Below, one piece after another: positions 34,801-47,629 of a stretch of DNA of 64,000 bases (within the stretch, counting starts at the first letter, position 1; every line of letters begins with the position of its first letter). Both the position numbers and the translations under genes were made by a program. The DNA comes from Mikania micrantha (taxonomy: Eukaryota > Streptophyta > Magnoliopsida > Asterales > Asteraceae), in assembly GCA_009363875.1 (NCBI GenBank), contig CM018695.1:20742755-20806754 (forward strand). The letters run 5' to 3'. The notes below the pieces were generated by a model. That model did not search any database. It was not told the DNA's origin and saw only the letters and a list, made by a program, of their open reading frames with translations.

Positions 34801-35763
34801 AGACAAGTGAATATTAATACAATGTCCTTGACATTGAATGTTAAGAATGATCTAAATAAGTAATTTAAAACATAAATAACTTATGAAACATTAACTAATG
34901 CAAAACTAAACCACAAACACAAGTATGTGTGTTGTCTATTGACTTTGATATCTCAGGTTAGTTTTGTTCAACCCCTTTTCTTTTTAATGTTTTACAAACA
35001 TCAGGGTAATACTGTGAAACTTTTCTTGAACATATGATATATATCACTGTTATTTGTGTGATTTCATGTGAGCTTGTGAGATTTCATGGGATTTTGCCCG
35101 TAATTCTCTATCACGATATCAAAAAGTCCTCATCTTTTGAACCGTATCTAGTGAACTCATGTGGGGCCGAACACAAAACACATATAGTCCTATTGGCTGA
35201 CAACCAATTGCCGGAGCTTGCAATTCCCCTTGGTGTAAATGTTTGTTAATTGTTTCCAATATCAGCTTAATGTTTGTTATAGACATTAAGAATGAGGCAC
35301 AAAGATATTTACCGACGGGCAGTATTTTCATAGAACAGAACATTTCAGTTTGAAATGAACTAGATATTGGTCCCATGGTTATCTTTGGAACTATGTATCA
35401 ATAACTTCCATATCACATCATGTTGTCCTCGTTAAATCATTACGAACTCACCAGCTTTGTGCTGACTTTTCAAACTTAACCATTTTTGCAGGTAGATAGT
35501 GACGACGTGTGAGATTGCACTCTCAGGCACTTGTAATTAAATAACTCAGTTTGTTTAGTGTGTTTAAGTTGAGAACAGTAACTTGTGGCTTGTAATGACG
35601 TTATCGTCCTTGTAATGTATTATCTTTAGATTAACCTTGTGTGTTGTGATACCGGATCAAGTAAGTTGCTCCCCATCTCTGAGACATCAACACTATGCTT
35701 CCACAAACTTATCAGAGTTATCAGTGACATTATCAATAGGTGATGAGAGGTGGGGGTGGGACA
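34801..35763 (+). mobile_element. Downstream part of the 5' LTR of gypsy J
   Basis: Ends GTGGGACA three bases before a primer site, so it is the 5' LTR of J. It contains GAACTCACCAGCTTTGTGCTGA and TTTTTGCAGGT, text also found near the 3' end of family C LTRs. The LTR start is not identifiable; it may lie as far left as 33593. Confidence 0.6.
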
Positions 35764-35766
35764 AGG

Positions 35767-35781
35767 TGGTATCAGAGCCAC
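35767..35781 (+). promoter_or_regulatory. Primer binding site of gypsy J
   Basis: TGGTATCAGAGCCAC on the plus strand, 3 bp after the LTR end. J therefore reads on the plus strand. Confidence 0.88.
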
Positions 35782-37100
35782 AAGTTATAGAAATTTAGGT
35801 TGACCTAGTGACCTAAAATATAACTATAGGCTCGGATAATGACACTGAGTGCACCAAACATAACTAAAGAACAAAACTTGTTTTGATTTGTGCCAGGATA
35901 ATCAGGTGGTACATATTCCAGTTATGTGTGGCCAGCATAACTAGAATTTGCAACATGTGTGCATTCTAGTAAATTTCAAGACTCAATTGTGAAAAGTTGC
36001 TTTAGGATAGGAATAGATATCATATCATGGTTGCGTTGAATATTGTTATTGAATATTCATTTCATGGTACTGATCTTGGAATTGTGTTTAAACAGCGATG
36101 GCAAATCCAAAGGAATGATATATCTATCAGAGGATTCCTTATGTGGTTTTGGATGATTCGCCAATTCTAGCGTGGGATCAGATTCAGAGTCGTCTTCGGT
36201 TGCATCCAGAGTGGTACCTCAGGTTTCACACATACCACCACTAGTACAACAGACACTACCACTTGTACCATAGACACCACCACCATATCCTCAGGTCTCA
36301 TATGAGGATACTTCGGCAATTAGACGGGCCAGGAACCCAACACCACAGAGGGTCCCGGCTTTGCGGGACTTAGACGCATGAGGGGTCAGGCACGTAGGAC
36401 TACAAGTCTTCCTCCCTAACACAAGTTGGCTCCTAAGGAATTTCAGGGCTCCACCCATGAGGTGGGTGAGTCCTCGCAGTAGGTGGAGCTCAGGGCACAA
36501 CTTTGTCAGGTGACTTAAGATTTGCAAGGAACTCATTTCGAGCTACACGAGTCACTCACCTCTTTACATGAGGCTCGTGCCACTTTGTTTGAGACCCGCA
36601 CATCCCATCAGACATTGATGGATTAGGTGATTGCCTTGGAGGCAATTTTGAGTGCTTGGTGGTAGGTTTTTGAGTCCAGGATGCAGTGGACTGTAATGAG
36701 CTTATGGAGGAGATATGTTGAGAAGATAAGGGAGAGTGTGGAGAGGGTTAGGAGGTTAAGTTTGGTGGCGATACTACTTGGCATGGAGATAGTTATGGCT
36801 ACTATAGCCATATTGATAACCTGCTTACCGTACTTTATATGGTAAGTAGGATTAGGAACCGACACTTTGGGACTTTTCATTGTAAATATCACAGAATAGT
36901 GACGAATAGGTTGGGTGTGCGAGGTTATGGCATAGTTTTGACTTGTAAAATATATCCTATGCAGTTAGGTTGTTACTAGTGTGGTTTGTACCATGACACA
37001 CTCTTGTATCAAACTCTACCGATGTTTAAAAACAGTATGGTGGTAATGAAACATTTTATTTCAGTATGTGTGTTGTGTGAACATATGTGTTTATATCAAA
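35782..37100 (+). other. Leader of gypsy J with unidentified frame remnants
   Basis: 36104-36240 on the plus strand reads an interrupted frame (WDQIQSRLRLHPEWYLRF) that I do not recognise. 36300-36620 is GC-richer and may be decayed gag-related coding DNA. Minus-strand frames at 36291-36536 and 36623-36892 look like shadows. Nothing more can be supported. Confidence 0.35.
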
Positions 37101-37530
37101 CTTTTATTTCATGAAAAGCAACTGGGTATCATAATGTATCAAAACACTACATGAGAACATATCATTTGTCTGTGCGGCAATATGTTAAAGTCCTATGTGG
37201 TAACATATCAAAGTCATGTGTGGCAACATATCAAAATCCTGTGTGATGTTATATCAATTGTCTATGTGGGAATGCATTAAAGTCCTATATGGTAGCATAT
37301 CAAAGTCCTATGTGGCAACATATCAAAATCCTGTGTGGGGTCATATCAACTGTCTGTGTGATAACGTATCATGTATAGTAACATATCAAAATCATGTGTG
37401 GTATCGTATCAATTGTCTGTGTGACAACGTATCAAACTCCTATGTGCCAATATATCAAAATCCTCTGTGGCAATGTATCAAAATCTTGTGTGGCAACATA
37501 TCAAAAACATGTATGACTGCATATCTAAAC
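37100..37530 (+). repeat. Irregular TGTGTGGCAACATATCAAA array in gypsy J leader
   Basis: About fifteen repeats of roughly 25 bp built from CCTATGTGGTAACATATCAA and AATCCTGTGTGGCAACATAT. They produce the Cys/Ser/Tyr-rich frame at 37216-37701, which is not a gene. Confidence 0.8.
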
Positions 37531-37837
37531 ATGGGTGATAACTTATCTAGCTTGAACAATAACATATATGTATCTGTGCCACAATGCCGTGTGCTATGTG
37601 ATACTATAACACATGTTTTTGAAATAACAGGACTGAGTATAACTACAAATATCACTATGATTACTTTGTGTTGTGAACATATCTGGAAAATATCAATGTA
37701 GTTATGCAAATTTCTTATAATCACATATCAACATAATTTTTCAAGTATGACTGAATATAGTTGAATTTATTTGATTGAAAGGGTTATATTTGAATGTTCG
37801 TGAACTGAGCTGAGTTTGTCTACATGTGAGCAAAACA

Positions 37838-38070
37838 ATGGCTCCTAAAAGAGGTCGACCAGGTAAGAACACTGCTAAGAACGTTGTTAAACCTGAAACA
37901 AATCAAGTTCCACCTGTTAATCCAGAGCAGGGATGTACTTACAAGTACTTTGCTTCCTGCAACCCTCCTACTTTCACAGGAAAGGAAGGAGCGGCTGGAC
38001 TTTTGAAGTGGATCGAGGAAATGGAAACAAAACTCAAAATCAGCCAATGTTTGGCAGAGCATAAAGTTTT
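37838..38070 (+). pseudogene. Gypsy J gag N-terminal fragment
   Basis: MAPKRGRPGKNTAKN opens a basic N-terminus, followed by CTYKYFASCNPPTFTGKEGA and LLKWIEEMETKLKISQC, the first part of a gypsy gag. At about 38066-38076 the text jumps to RT (MPFELTNVLAVFMDLMNRVC), with a short shared AGTTTTTAG-like junction, so a deletion removed the rest of gag, protease and the RT fingers. Confidence 0.85.
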
Positions 38071-39010
38071 TAGTAATGCCTTTTGAGTTAACAAATGTAC
38101 TTGCAGTTTTCATGGATTTAATGAATCGAGTGTGTAGACCTTATATAAATAAGTTTATGATTGTATTTATTGATGACATTCTCATTTACTCCCGAAACCA
38201 ACAAGAACATGCGCAACACTTGAAACTAATTTTGGAACTATTAGCACGTGAGAAGCTATATGCCAAATTTTTCAAGTGTGAATTTTGGTTACAGGAAGTT
38301 CAATTTCTTGGACACGTAATAAATTAAAATGGTATACAAGTGGATCCTAGTAATATTAGACGAATGAAACAATGGGAGACACCACGAACCCCAGCTGAAA
38401 TTCTTCAATTCTTAGGACTGGTAGGTTTTTACCGGCGATTCATTAAGAACTTTTCAAAAATAGCCTTGCCACTGACAACTTTGACCCAGAAAAATGAACA
38501 TTTTATATGGGGTTCCCAATAGGAGGAGACACTTCAACTGTTGAAAAACAAACTCTGCAACGCACCTATACTTGCATTACTGAAAGGTACAAACAACTTC
38601 ATGGTATATTGCGACACTTCTCGTCAGATCTCGGGTGCGTGTTAATGCAGAAAGAGAAGGTAATTGCTTATGCTTCTAGACAGTTAAAAATACACGAGAA
38701 GAACTATACCACTCATGATCTAGAACTTGGTGTAGTGGTGTTTGCGCTTAAGATTTAAACACTATCTCTACGGAACAAAGTGTATTGTATATACACTGAC
38801 CACAAAAGTCTTCAACACATTCTGGATCAAAAGATGTTGAACATGCGACAAAGGCGATGGGTAGAACTTTTAAAAGACTATGACTGTGAAATTCGTTATC
38901 ATCCAGGCAAAGCGAATGTTGTAGCCGATGCCTTGAGTCACAAGGAACGAATCAAACCTTTACGTGTGAGAGCATTAGGGATGACTATTCAAACTAATCT
39001 AATTCCTTAA
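38071..39010 (+). pseudogene. Gypsy J RT catalytic half and RNase H
   Basis: Successive frames. 38076-38327 has FMDLMNRVCRPYINK and FIDDILIYSRN with the catalytic Asp pair. 38340-38522 has FLGLVGFYRRFIKNFSKIAL. 38507-38758 has LGCVLMQKEKVIAYASRQLK and HDLELGVVVFALK. 38780-39010 has YTDHKSLQHILDQK and YHPGKANVVADALS. Stops and shifts separate the pieces, so it cannot make enzyme. Confidence 0.92.
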
Positions 39011-40388
39011 ATTAGAGAGGCTCAGCAACAAGCTTTACAAGCATCAAACTACCCATATGAGAAACTAAGACGATTAGACAAACAACTAGAAAACATAACT
39101 GATGGAGTGTTGTATTTCAAAAGCCGAATATGGATTCCTCTATTCGGTAACATTAGATCAACCATCTTGGATGAAACACACAAATCCATGTATTCTATTC
39201 ATCCATGTGCTAATAAAATGTAAAAAGATCTAAAGGACTTTTACTGGTGGCCTGGAATGAAGAAACACATAGCAGAATACGTGGATAGATGTTCAACGTG
39301 ACTTAAGGTTAAGGCATAACATCAACGACCTTATGGGTTATTACAACAACCAGAGATTCCCATGTGGAAATAGGATCAGATCTCTATGGATTTCATTACT
39401 AAACTACCCAGAATGTCACACAATCATGACTATATATGGGTTATAGTTGATTGCCTTACGAAATCTGCTCATTTTTTACCAATTCGAGAAGATTATTCCA
39501 TGGATCGACTAGCTAAACTTTACGTCAATGAGATTGTATCCCAACATGGAATCCCAATCTCCATCATTTCTGACAGAGATAGTCGATTTATGTCATGATT
39601 TAGGCAAACTCTTCAGAATGCTCTGGGCGCACAAATCAATATGAGCACAGCTTATTATCCACAAACGGATGGAAAAACCGAACGAAAAAATCAAACTCTT
39701 GAGGATATGCTTAGAAGCTGTGTGATTGATTTCGGAGGTAGCTGGGATATTCATCTTCCCCTTGTTGAATTCTCATATAATAACAGCTACTATACTAGTA
39801 TTCAATGCGCTCCAGTTGAAGCAATCTATGGACGCAAATTTCGATCTCTTATCTGCTGGTCAAAAGTATGTGAAAGTAAGATTATTAGCTTAGAATTCAT
39901 ACAAGAAACTACAGACAAAATCGCACTTATTCAAGAACGAATCAAAGCTGCATGCGATCGTCAAAAGAGTTATGCCAATAATCGTCAGAGACCATTAGAG
40001 TTCCAAATAGTTGATCGGGTCATGCTAACAGTTTCACCATCGAAACGAATTTTCAGATTTGGAAGGCGGGGTAAACTCTCACTGAGATTTGTAGGACCAT
40101 TCAAAATTCTGGAACGAATTGGAATGGTAGCATACAAACTTGAATTACCTTCTAATTATAGTAACATTCTCGATGTCTTTCACATATCAAATTTGAATAA
40201 GTGCTTAATGGATGAATCGTTAATAGTGCCTCTCAAAAAGATTCATATTGATGACAAAATCCAGTTCACTGAAGAACCAATAGAGGTAATGGATCGCGAG
40301 GTCAAGGTGTTGAAGAGAAACCGCATCCCAATTGTTAAAGTTAGATGGAACTCTCAACGTGGACCTGAATACACATGGGAACGTGAGC
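39011..40388 (+). pseudogene. Gypsy J integrase
   Basis: Zinc-binding region near 39160-39340 in broken frames (FYWWPGMKKHIAEYVDRCST). Core at 39386-39598 with MDFITKLPRMSHNHDYIWVI and IISDRDSRFMS, and at 39641-40388 with MSTAYYPQTDGKTERKNQTL. The C-terminal domain carries GPFKILERIGMVAYKLELP and VKVRWNSQRGPEYTWERE, where the coding text stops at the inserted LTR. The frame running on to 40465 is read-through into that LTR. Confidence 0.92.
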
Positions 40389-40919
40389 TGTCACACCTCG
40401 AGCAGGCGGGCCAGATCGTGTGTCCCATCGGGCGGAACGGTCCCGGGGCGCGATATCGGGAATGATAATCGTGATGATCAAATTGTTTACAATGCACATG
40501 ATATAAATGAGAAATGCTAAATAAAATAGAATTACAAAGTTAAATTACATTAGTTTTGTTCATAATTTAACAATGAAAATCTACTATTAATATCATAATT
40601 CTTCTATCTTGTATCTGCACAAGATATACAAAGAATTACATCAGTTTTGTTCACAATTTAACAATGTAAATCTACTATTAACATCATAATTCTTCTATCT
40701 TGTATCTGCACAAGATAAACAAAGAAATCTGTATAATGATATTCCAAAAATATGCAAGTCCCAAAATACTAGGTCCTCTATCTGGCATCTTAGTCCAAAA
40801 GCATAGACTTCTAACTCAGACATGTTTGTCACCTGAAAAGTCATGCAAAAAGATGAAGTCAACACATGGTTGGTGAGTTCATATTGTTTTATTTTAAAAA
40901 TGATTTTGTATAAACCTGT

Positions 40920-41310
40920 CCGAATGACAACCTTAACCTCACCATTAACCACCTATACCATCTAATTTAGTATGCTTATATATAAGGCATATGTAGGGTC
41001 AAACTTACCACCCGCCCAGCCATTGTCCCACCACATACTAAACCACATGATATATTGTTCCTAGTGATAATTAAGCGTTTTATCCCATACCTTTGATTCA
41101 CAACATTCGAGTAACCTGAACAAATCTGTTAACACTGATCACCCAAAATGACAACCTTAACCTCATCAACAACCACCTATGTTATCCAATCAGGTACGCT
41201 TATATATAGGGCATATGTAGGGTCAAGCTTACCGCCCCCCAGCCACCGTCCAACCACATACCGAACTACATAACATATTGTTGTTAATGAAAATCAAGCG
41301 TTTCATTTCA
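40920..41310 (-). promoter_or_regulatory. Two promoter units with TATA boxes in the truncated C LTR
   Basis: AATGACAACCTTAACCTC recurs at about 40926 and 41149. Each copy is followed on the plus strand by GCTTATATATARGGCAT, which is the TATA box on the sense (minus) strand. Confidence 0.6.
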
Positions 41311-42049
41311 CACCATTGACGTAATAGTTCTCCTGTTCTTAGTTCTTGTAGTTCCACACAATAGAATTTCTATTGATTTCTTAAGGTCATTACAAAATAT
41401 TGATCAACCATAGCATTTGTAGGAACATTTCATTTGAGTACTTAAACAAATAAATAAGTAAACATTTAATAAAATCTAAGACCTAACGATTGGGCCTTGG
41501 TCAACTCGAGTAGACTAGTCTAGCAATCAAGGTTCTTAGTAGTAAAGGAGATGTGTAAACCTCATCAAACATGCAACCTATAATCAATCAGTCTAGCTAG
41601 GACATCTTTTGATATACAGGATTTTATAGTTCTTTAGATCGTCCGTGGCTCGTATAGTTCTTTAGTTCTTTGGCACATGTTATCTTTGAGCATTTCCCAG
41701 ATGTTCCTCAAACTTCGTTGTATGTTTGCATAGAATTCACTAAGTGTTAGGTATTTACAATAAAGTCCACACCTACATACTTAGTTTGTTTTCTTGACCT
41801 TTAAAGAGTTCTTACAACCTTAGTCATGATTTTGTTTAATGTAAACCCGAATGTTTTGAGCTCAATTAATTTCCAAACATCCATGTTTGTACCTCATTGT
41901 AATTTAGAAAACCTTAGTGTTAACCTTAGTATGGATGGTTGATAAAAACCAATTAATACCCTCATGAACCCTAGTAAACTTTCCCATGCATGTAGTCCAC
42001 GTACCCAACCCTTGGATGCAATCACTTACCCAAACCCATGTAACCAACC

Positions 42050-42400
42050 GAATAGGGTCAGCCATGCGAAGGGATCAGTTGGTGCGAATGAGGGTGGTCA
42101 TGCGAAGGAAAAATACTTGGCCGATTAGGGTTGTTCAAGCGAATGGAGCTTAGCCGAATAAGGGTTGGTGCGAGTAATGTGATGAGCCAAATAAGCATGG
42201 CATGCAAATGGAAGCTTTGGCCGAATAGGACATCTGCGAATGGGTTCCTTCGGCTCTAGCTCGTCCGAATGAAACCTTGGCCGAAGAAGGACTGTCGTGC
42301 GAATAGGGGGCTTCATTCGGCCTTAGGCTGGCTCATGCGGCCGGTGGCCATTCGGCCAATCTGGGTGATTTCCATTCGGCCGTTTGAACCCAGCTGGGTG
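42050..42400. repeat. CCGAATG / GCGAATG word island
   Basis: Words CCGAATAGG, GCGAATG and ATTCGGCC occur about twenty times, matching the island at 5095-5540. Confidence 0.78.
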
Positions 42401-43297
42401 CAGTCCCCTATTGTCGAACTTTGCAACCACACCATGAAGCCTCACAAGTTCTTACAACATCCTAAAGGGTTTTCGTGCATTTTCCCTATGATTTTAGTGG
42501 TCGGTTTCAAGTGGGGTTCGAACAAGAGGGTTTGAAAACCCTAAAATCGGAATTTTGAACTCGTTTTTACCACGATTTGGATGGTTCTTGGCTCAGATTG
42601 CTTGTACTTTCAAGATCTACGTGTTGTTGTGGTCGTTTTGACACCAAGATGGGTCGATTTAGTGAAGAAATGAAGAATCTAGGACTTTGAATTTAGAGAG
42701 AAAGTGACGGGAGAGAGAGAGAGAATGGGAAGTTGGGGGAGATAAAGGGTATTAAATGCCCTCTTAATTTCTTCCAACTACCCGGGTGTGTTCGGGTTCG
42801 TTCGGTCTCGCTCGGTTTAGCGTAGAAGCGTCGGTTTCCTTTCGTTTTCGTAACGAAACATTTAGGTTTTAAAGGTAGAATTTTTAAATTTAATTTAGGT
42901 GGTAATTCCTAGTAAATTAACTAAATATCTTCCGTTTATTTTAAATTTCTGAAATTATTAAATTTACCTATTTAAATCCAATCGTACAGTCGTCGCGCAT
43001 ATTCGTTCGGATCGTCACCCGTACGAATACGACGATAACCACACTTTTCAATATGGTTTTCTAATTATTGGATATCATTAAGAACGTTAAACTTTCAGAT
43101 ATATTCGTACAGATCGACACCTATACGAATAATCTGTCCATTTAGCATTCACGTAATGACATATGTTGCTATCTTGTTCTGTTAAACCTCACATACGTTT
43201 ATTCGTAATAATATCTTAACTAACAATCACGTGATGGTTCTGTGTCGTCAGATAAATTTCTGATTGTTGAACCATAATTCTGAGTTATGTTTCTGCA

Positions 43298-43990
43298 ATG
43301 GAGTTCCCGATACGCTAAGGTGGTAAAAACAAGAAAATTTCGAAGTTATCGTGTTCTGGAACTCTTTGCGGTACGCCGAGGTGGTTTTGAGGTTCCTTGG
43401 AGGTACGCGAAGAGTCCAAAATATCTAATTTCCTCCATATTTCTTCACGTTACGCCAAGCCCCTATCAAGGCCTCTTGGCAGTACGCGAAGACTAGGTCG
43501 GTCCATGATCAGATTTCAAAATCAGATTTTCATGCAAAATGTTTATTTCTTCTTCTTTCTCGAACCTACTCACTCCAGGGATGATTTGATCGACCATATA
43601 CCTTCAAAACTCAGTTTTAAAGCCACCATATCATCTGATTTGAGCTAAGGAACGATTCTACATCACCAGATCATTGTTTTTCGTCCGAGAATCCATCTGA
43701 ACGGGTATCGACTTGTTCTCTCCTACTTGTTTGATAATGTATGGATTAGATCTAGTTTTTGAACGTAATGCAATAGTTATTGTTGTTGATTATTGCCTAG
43801 ATGATGGCTAGGATTGGTTAGAAACGAAGAACTTGATATGTTAACGGTTAAGTCCTTGTTTTAATCCGTTATAATGCCCATTATCATGAAACCATATAAT
43901 ATATTATAATGGTTTTAACCATTTGATTGTAATAGTGGATGTGATTGCCTTGATCATTCCTTGAAATGCTAGGTTAAATCCAAATGTTTT
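43298..43990 (+). mobile_element. Fragment of a D-like LTR
   Basis: Runs parallel to the reverse complement of the D LTR around 26280-26780: GTACGCGAAG words, TTAGATCTAG, TTATTGTTGTTGATTATTGCCTAG, GAAACGAAGAA and ATGAAACCATAT. It joins the C LTR at 43297 and the copia E ORF at about 43990, without visible target duplication. Confidence 0.7.
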
Positions 43991-44027
43991 CATCCAAAAT
44001 CCGCCTCATTGGCATCGATTCAACATC

Positions 44028-46220
44028 TTATGTAGCTTTGGGCTCTTCAGTTTGAGGAGGAGGAGGCTTGGCACCTTTGTCATGCCTTGTCTTGTTACGG
44101 ATCTTAGTGGGAGGAGGCTGCTGCCCTAATGCACTTGAAGAACTGGCAGACCCACTTCCGGCACTATCATCATCATCATCTGAATCATCATCTTTATCTG
44201 TATCCTCATAATCAACTTTCTCATCATCAGACTCTTCATCTTCATCTTCATCTTCTTCTTCTTCTCCGTCAGAATCATTGGAGGCAGATTCAGTGCCCTC
44301 GATCCTAGGAGTAGCCTCCTTGAGGCTTTCAACTTGCTCTGTTAGTCGCGAGTTTTCGGCCTCAAGAGCTAGGATCCTATCACTGAAACCAGAGGCAGTC
44401 AAAGCCAACTGGTTGTGCTCATCAAAATACTTGAGCAATTGATCCTCCTGCTGAGCTAATCTAGCCTTTAAATCTACAAGCTGGTCAGCCGCCTGTAACA
44501 ATAGAGCATCTTGCTCACTGACCCTATGCGTGAGTTGGGCAATAGCTTCATCCTGCTGATGGTTCCTCTCCATTAGCCTAAGAACCAAATTTTTCAGTGT
44601 GCTAAGCTGTTCAGCAACTGAAACAGTAGGTGTGTATGGATCAGCTCGAGTGATGGAAGGACTAGAAGAAGCTGCAGTGAATACAACAGTATGAACACCA
44701 GAGGAGGTCAGAGGGGCAATAGAAACACGTGAAGATATAGCCCGTGACCTGGTCAGTGAAGAAACTGCAACAGATGATAGTTCTGACTGCCTCTATAGGA
44801 CAAGCTTAGTCCTTCTTCTCTTGGCAGGAGGGGATGATGTCGACTGGACAGTAGCAGCAGCAGCAGATGTAGAAATGGAAGTATGTGGGGGAGGAGAAAA
44901 GTCAAACTTAGGAATAAATGATGGATCCCTGATCTCCTCCCTATCAAGCTCTATATCTCCTGTCTGAAGAAAAACAACTTGAGATCTAAAGCACGTGGTC
45001 ACCACCTGTGGCCCAGTGTCTTCAGAATCAGAATAATCTGAGGCATCCTCATCCTCATCATCTACATCTTCCATTTGCTCATCCTCAGCTGATGTAGTAC
45101 CAGCCATCTCTAGTGGAGTAGAGACGGTGGCCTTAGCAGGAGCAAGGAAATCCAGCTCAAGAAGACTATCTACATCAATATCATCAGTATCAACACCAGA
45201 AACACCAACACCGCCTGCACCAACACTAGCACCACCAGCACCCACACCAGTAACATTAACACCAGCTCCAGTAACAACATCATCACCACCAGAAACACCT
45301 GCACCACTACCACTCACATCACCAGCACCAGCATCTCCACCATCATCACCACCTGGTACTATAATATCCTCTATATCCGAATCAGAATCGTCATGTCTCC
45401 ATTTCCTTCCACCGGGAGCAATGTGCTCAAGGTTCTGGAGATGACCAAATAGAGCACGAACTGGAGGCTTCTACTCCTTTCCCCTGTATGATAACACTCT
45501 GTTGAGAGTGATGTCGTTCATGTGCTCTAACCGAATGATGTCTGAGCTAGTCTTCGGTAGGTTAGGTACTTGAGCATCAAAGATTTGCTGAAGGAATCTA
45601 GGGTACATGAGGAACTTCTTGTCACCCTTGAGAACAACATTTTCCTTCAGATGTGCGAATACCATCTCAGAGAAGTTGAATGGTAGATTCAGCACCAAAG
45701 AAACAAAAGCACCCTGTAAGGTTTCCCTGAGCTCATCAAATCCCCCGTGTTTTGAACCCAGGAAATGAATCAGTACATGAGCCAGGTACTTGAATTGCGG
45801 AGATAGAAAGGCTTTGTTGAGAACTCTGACTCCCAAGTCACCATCGTACTTGCATCGCATAAAACATCCTCTAACCAGATAGCGATCAAGTAGAAAAGGA
45901 TGATAAGGTGCATCCTGGAATCCACATATCCTCCTAATGTGCTCTGCAGAAACTATCATGTCATGCCCTCGCACCTTGCCCCTAATAACAGGAGACTCGA
46001 CCTCACAGTCTATATCTGCAGATCTCCATAAATCCCACTGTTTTGACTGATATGGATCACAGACTGTAGATATGGCAGGAAAGATCCTAGAACGCCCGAG
46101 AAAAGTAATGATCTCTGTGAAATGCCTGGCGCTCTTGGTGGAAATATCTAGGTGAGCACATACGTTGTTCTTCGTCATAGCTTTGTAGTCAGCCATACTG
46201 AAAAACAAGAGAATTAACAT
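44028..46220 (-). pseudogene. Envelope-position extra ORF of copia E
   Basis: About 730 codons in one phase, broken only by TAG at 45471-45473 and 44793-44795. Likely start is MADYKAMTKN at 46196. The N-terminal 240 residues form a globular domain with AISTVCDPYQSKQWDLWRSA, VLNKAFLSPQFKYLAHVLIH, LNLPFNFSEMVFAHLKENV and KKFLMYPRFLQ, similar to the long uncharacterised ORF that accompanies SIRE-like copia elements in Asteraceae (from memory). Then comes a Gly/Ala/Val and Asp/Ser-rich low-complexity part, a coiled coil (about 44300-44590), and an acidic tail ending in basic and proline-rich text. I see no signal peptide or clear membrane segment, so an envelope role is not supported by sequence. 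Confidence 0.75.
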
Positions 46221-46259
46221 GTCAGTTCAATTCAGTTAATCAATTTGGTAAAATCAGAA

Positions 46260-47040
46260 AATTTGCACAAGTACACAACTTGTACGAATGAAACATCCAT
46301 GCTCGAATGAGTATTGTCGAATGAGTCCAATGACCGAATGAGTCATGTCAACCGAATGACAAACGAATCAATTCATTCGGTTGACTCATTGATCAAAAGA
46401 ATCAAGTTAACCGAATGACAACGAATGAGGCTAGTGGCCGAAAGAGCCTCATTCGGTCGAATGGCTTCATTCGGTCGCTGCATCTCATTCGGTCGGCTCT
46501 TGAAGTCCGAAAGGGCTTCATTCGGTCGGCCGAAGGATTTGAAAATTCCAAGTTGCCAAAATCATAAATTAGACCACAAAATCCACACCAACATGTTCAG
46601 ATACGACCGATTAAGCTTTTTAGAACAGGTCTTAGGTGATTTGGTGTTCAATTTGGCCATTTATTTTGAGGTGATGGTTACAGCCCTAAAACCCTAAATG
46701 TTGATCTGTTAACAGTGACTCCTTGGACAAAATTTGATAATATTGATCCCAATGGTACTTGTAACAATCACAAGAAGGAATATCAGCAAAGTAGTCGGGT
46801 TAATAAGTGAAAACTTGAACAACAGTAACTGGAAGATGATTCGGCCGAAAGAAACACACAGTAGAACCGAAAGACAAATTTGGGAGAATGAGTTTTTTCG
46901 ACCGAAAGAGCGCAATATATAGTAATATTCATTCGGCTGAGAGGTCAACCGAATTAATTGCTTCGCATCAATTTGATTCGGCCAAATGACTCATTCGCAT
47001 GAGTGAAGTCATTCGGTCGAATGAGTTATTTGCCTGTTTC
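46260..47040. repeat. CCGAATGA / TCATTCGG word island of copia E (3' tract)
   Basis: CCGAATGA, TCATTCGGT and CGAATGAG occur many times at 46290-46530 and again at 46840-47030, just upstream (in sense) of the extra ORF. The small frames at 46425-46948 are translations of it. Confidence 0.8.
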
Positions 47041-47580
47041 TTTTGCATGAATGAAACTTAGCACTCACAAACACAAATTAATTTCAAATTTGATATTTTG
47101 TAGAGTTAAAAGAGTGCTATTATGAAGATTAGTCTGGTTTGGTGATGGATTTAGATATGATTGAACATCTGAACACACAAATGATCATCTAAGACAAATT
47201 TTAAATATAAAATCTTTTTGTATTTTTCTGAAACGAAATACAACTATACAACTAACAAATAAAACTAAAAACAGTTAAGAAACACATATTTTTGTCGATC
47301 AGTCTTTCAAGAAGAAATGACACATACACCTAATCACATCAAATCAGCATTAATGAATATTGCATTTCAAACACATTTGTCTTATGATTTGATTACTAAT
47401 ATACTTGTCCTCTTTAAACCTGCCGATACATCATTTCTAAACAAATTAATGATCACTCATATTTTCTGACTGAGTTACCCATTGTATTTAACCAATAAAG
47501 ATCAAAACCAGTTTATAACTCATCTCTGCATAACTTAATACCTAACATCATAAGTTCTATAAGGTTCCAACTTATTCTCT
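47041..47580. other. AT-rich non-coding tract of copia E
   Basis: No reading frame or clear repeat seen. Confidence 0.45.
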
Positions 47581-47629
47581 TTTTTGTATTTTTTTTTCTT
47601 TTTGATTTGTCTCTCATGTTCAACACATT

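Larger units (their letters stand above)
35764..40388 (+). mobile_element. Gypsy J internal region, decayed, no 3' LTR
   Basis: Order on the plus strand: primer site, long leader, gag N-terminal piece (37838-38070), RT from its catalytic half, RNase H, integrase. Protease and the first half of RT are missing. It is cut at 40388 by a family C LTR. Pol is broken by more than five stops or shifts. Confidence 0.85.
40389..43297 (-). mobile_element. Family C LTR, truncated, minus-sense
   Basis: Starts TGTCACACCTCGAGC and follows the family order: two TATA-bearing promoter units (about 40920-41300), a GTTCTTTAGTTC stretch, a CCGAATG island (42050-42400), an AGAGAGAGAG tract (about 42713), and a TACGAAT cluster (42980-43130). 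It stops at TTTCTGCA (43297), about 130 bp short of the family end. The base before it (TGAGC) is not repeated after it, so it is not an intact solo LTR. Confidence 0.85.

Noticed and set aside
37216..37701. 161-codon plus-strand frame
   Set aside because: It is the translated 25-bp repeat array and matches no protein pattern.
40389..43297. Solo LTR with target duplication
   Set aside because: The flanking five bases differ and the last 130 bp of the family LTR are missing.
45127..45444. 105-codon Pro/Ser-rich plus-strand frame
   Set aside because: Antisense shadow of the low-complexity part of the copia E extra ORF.
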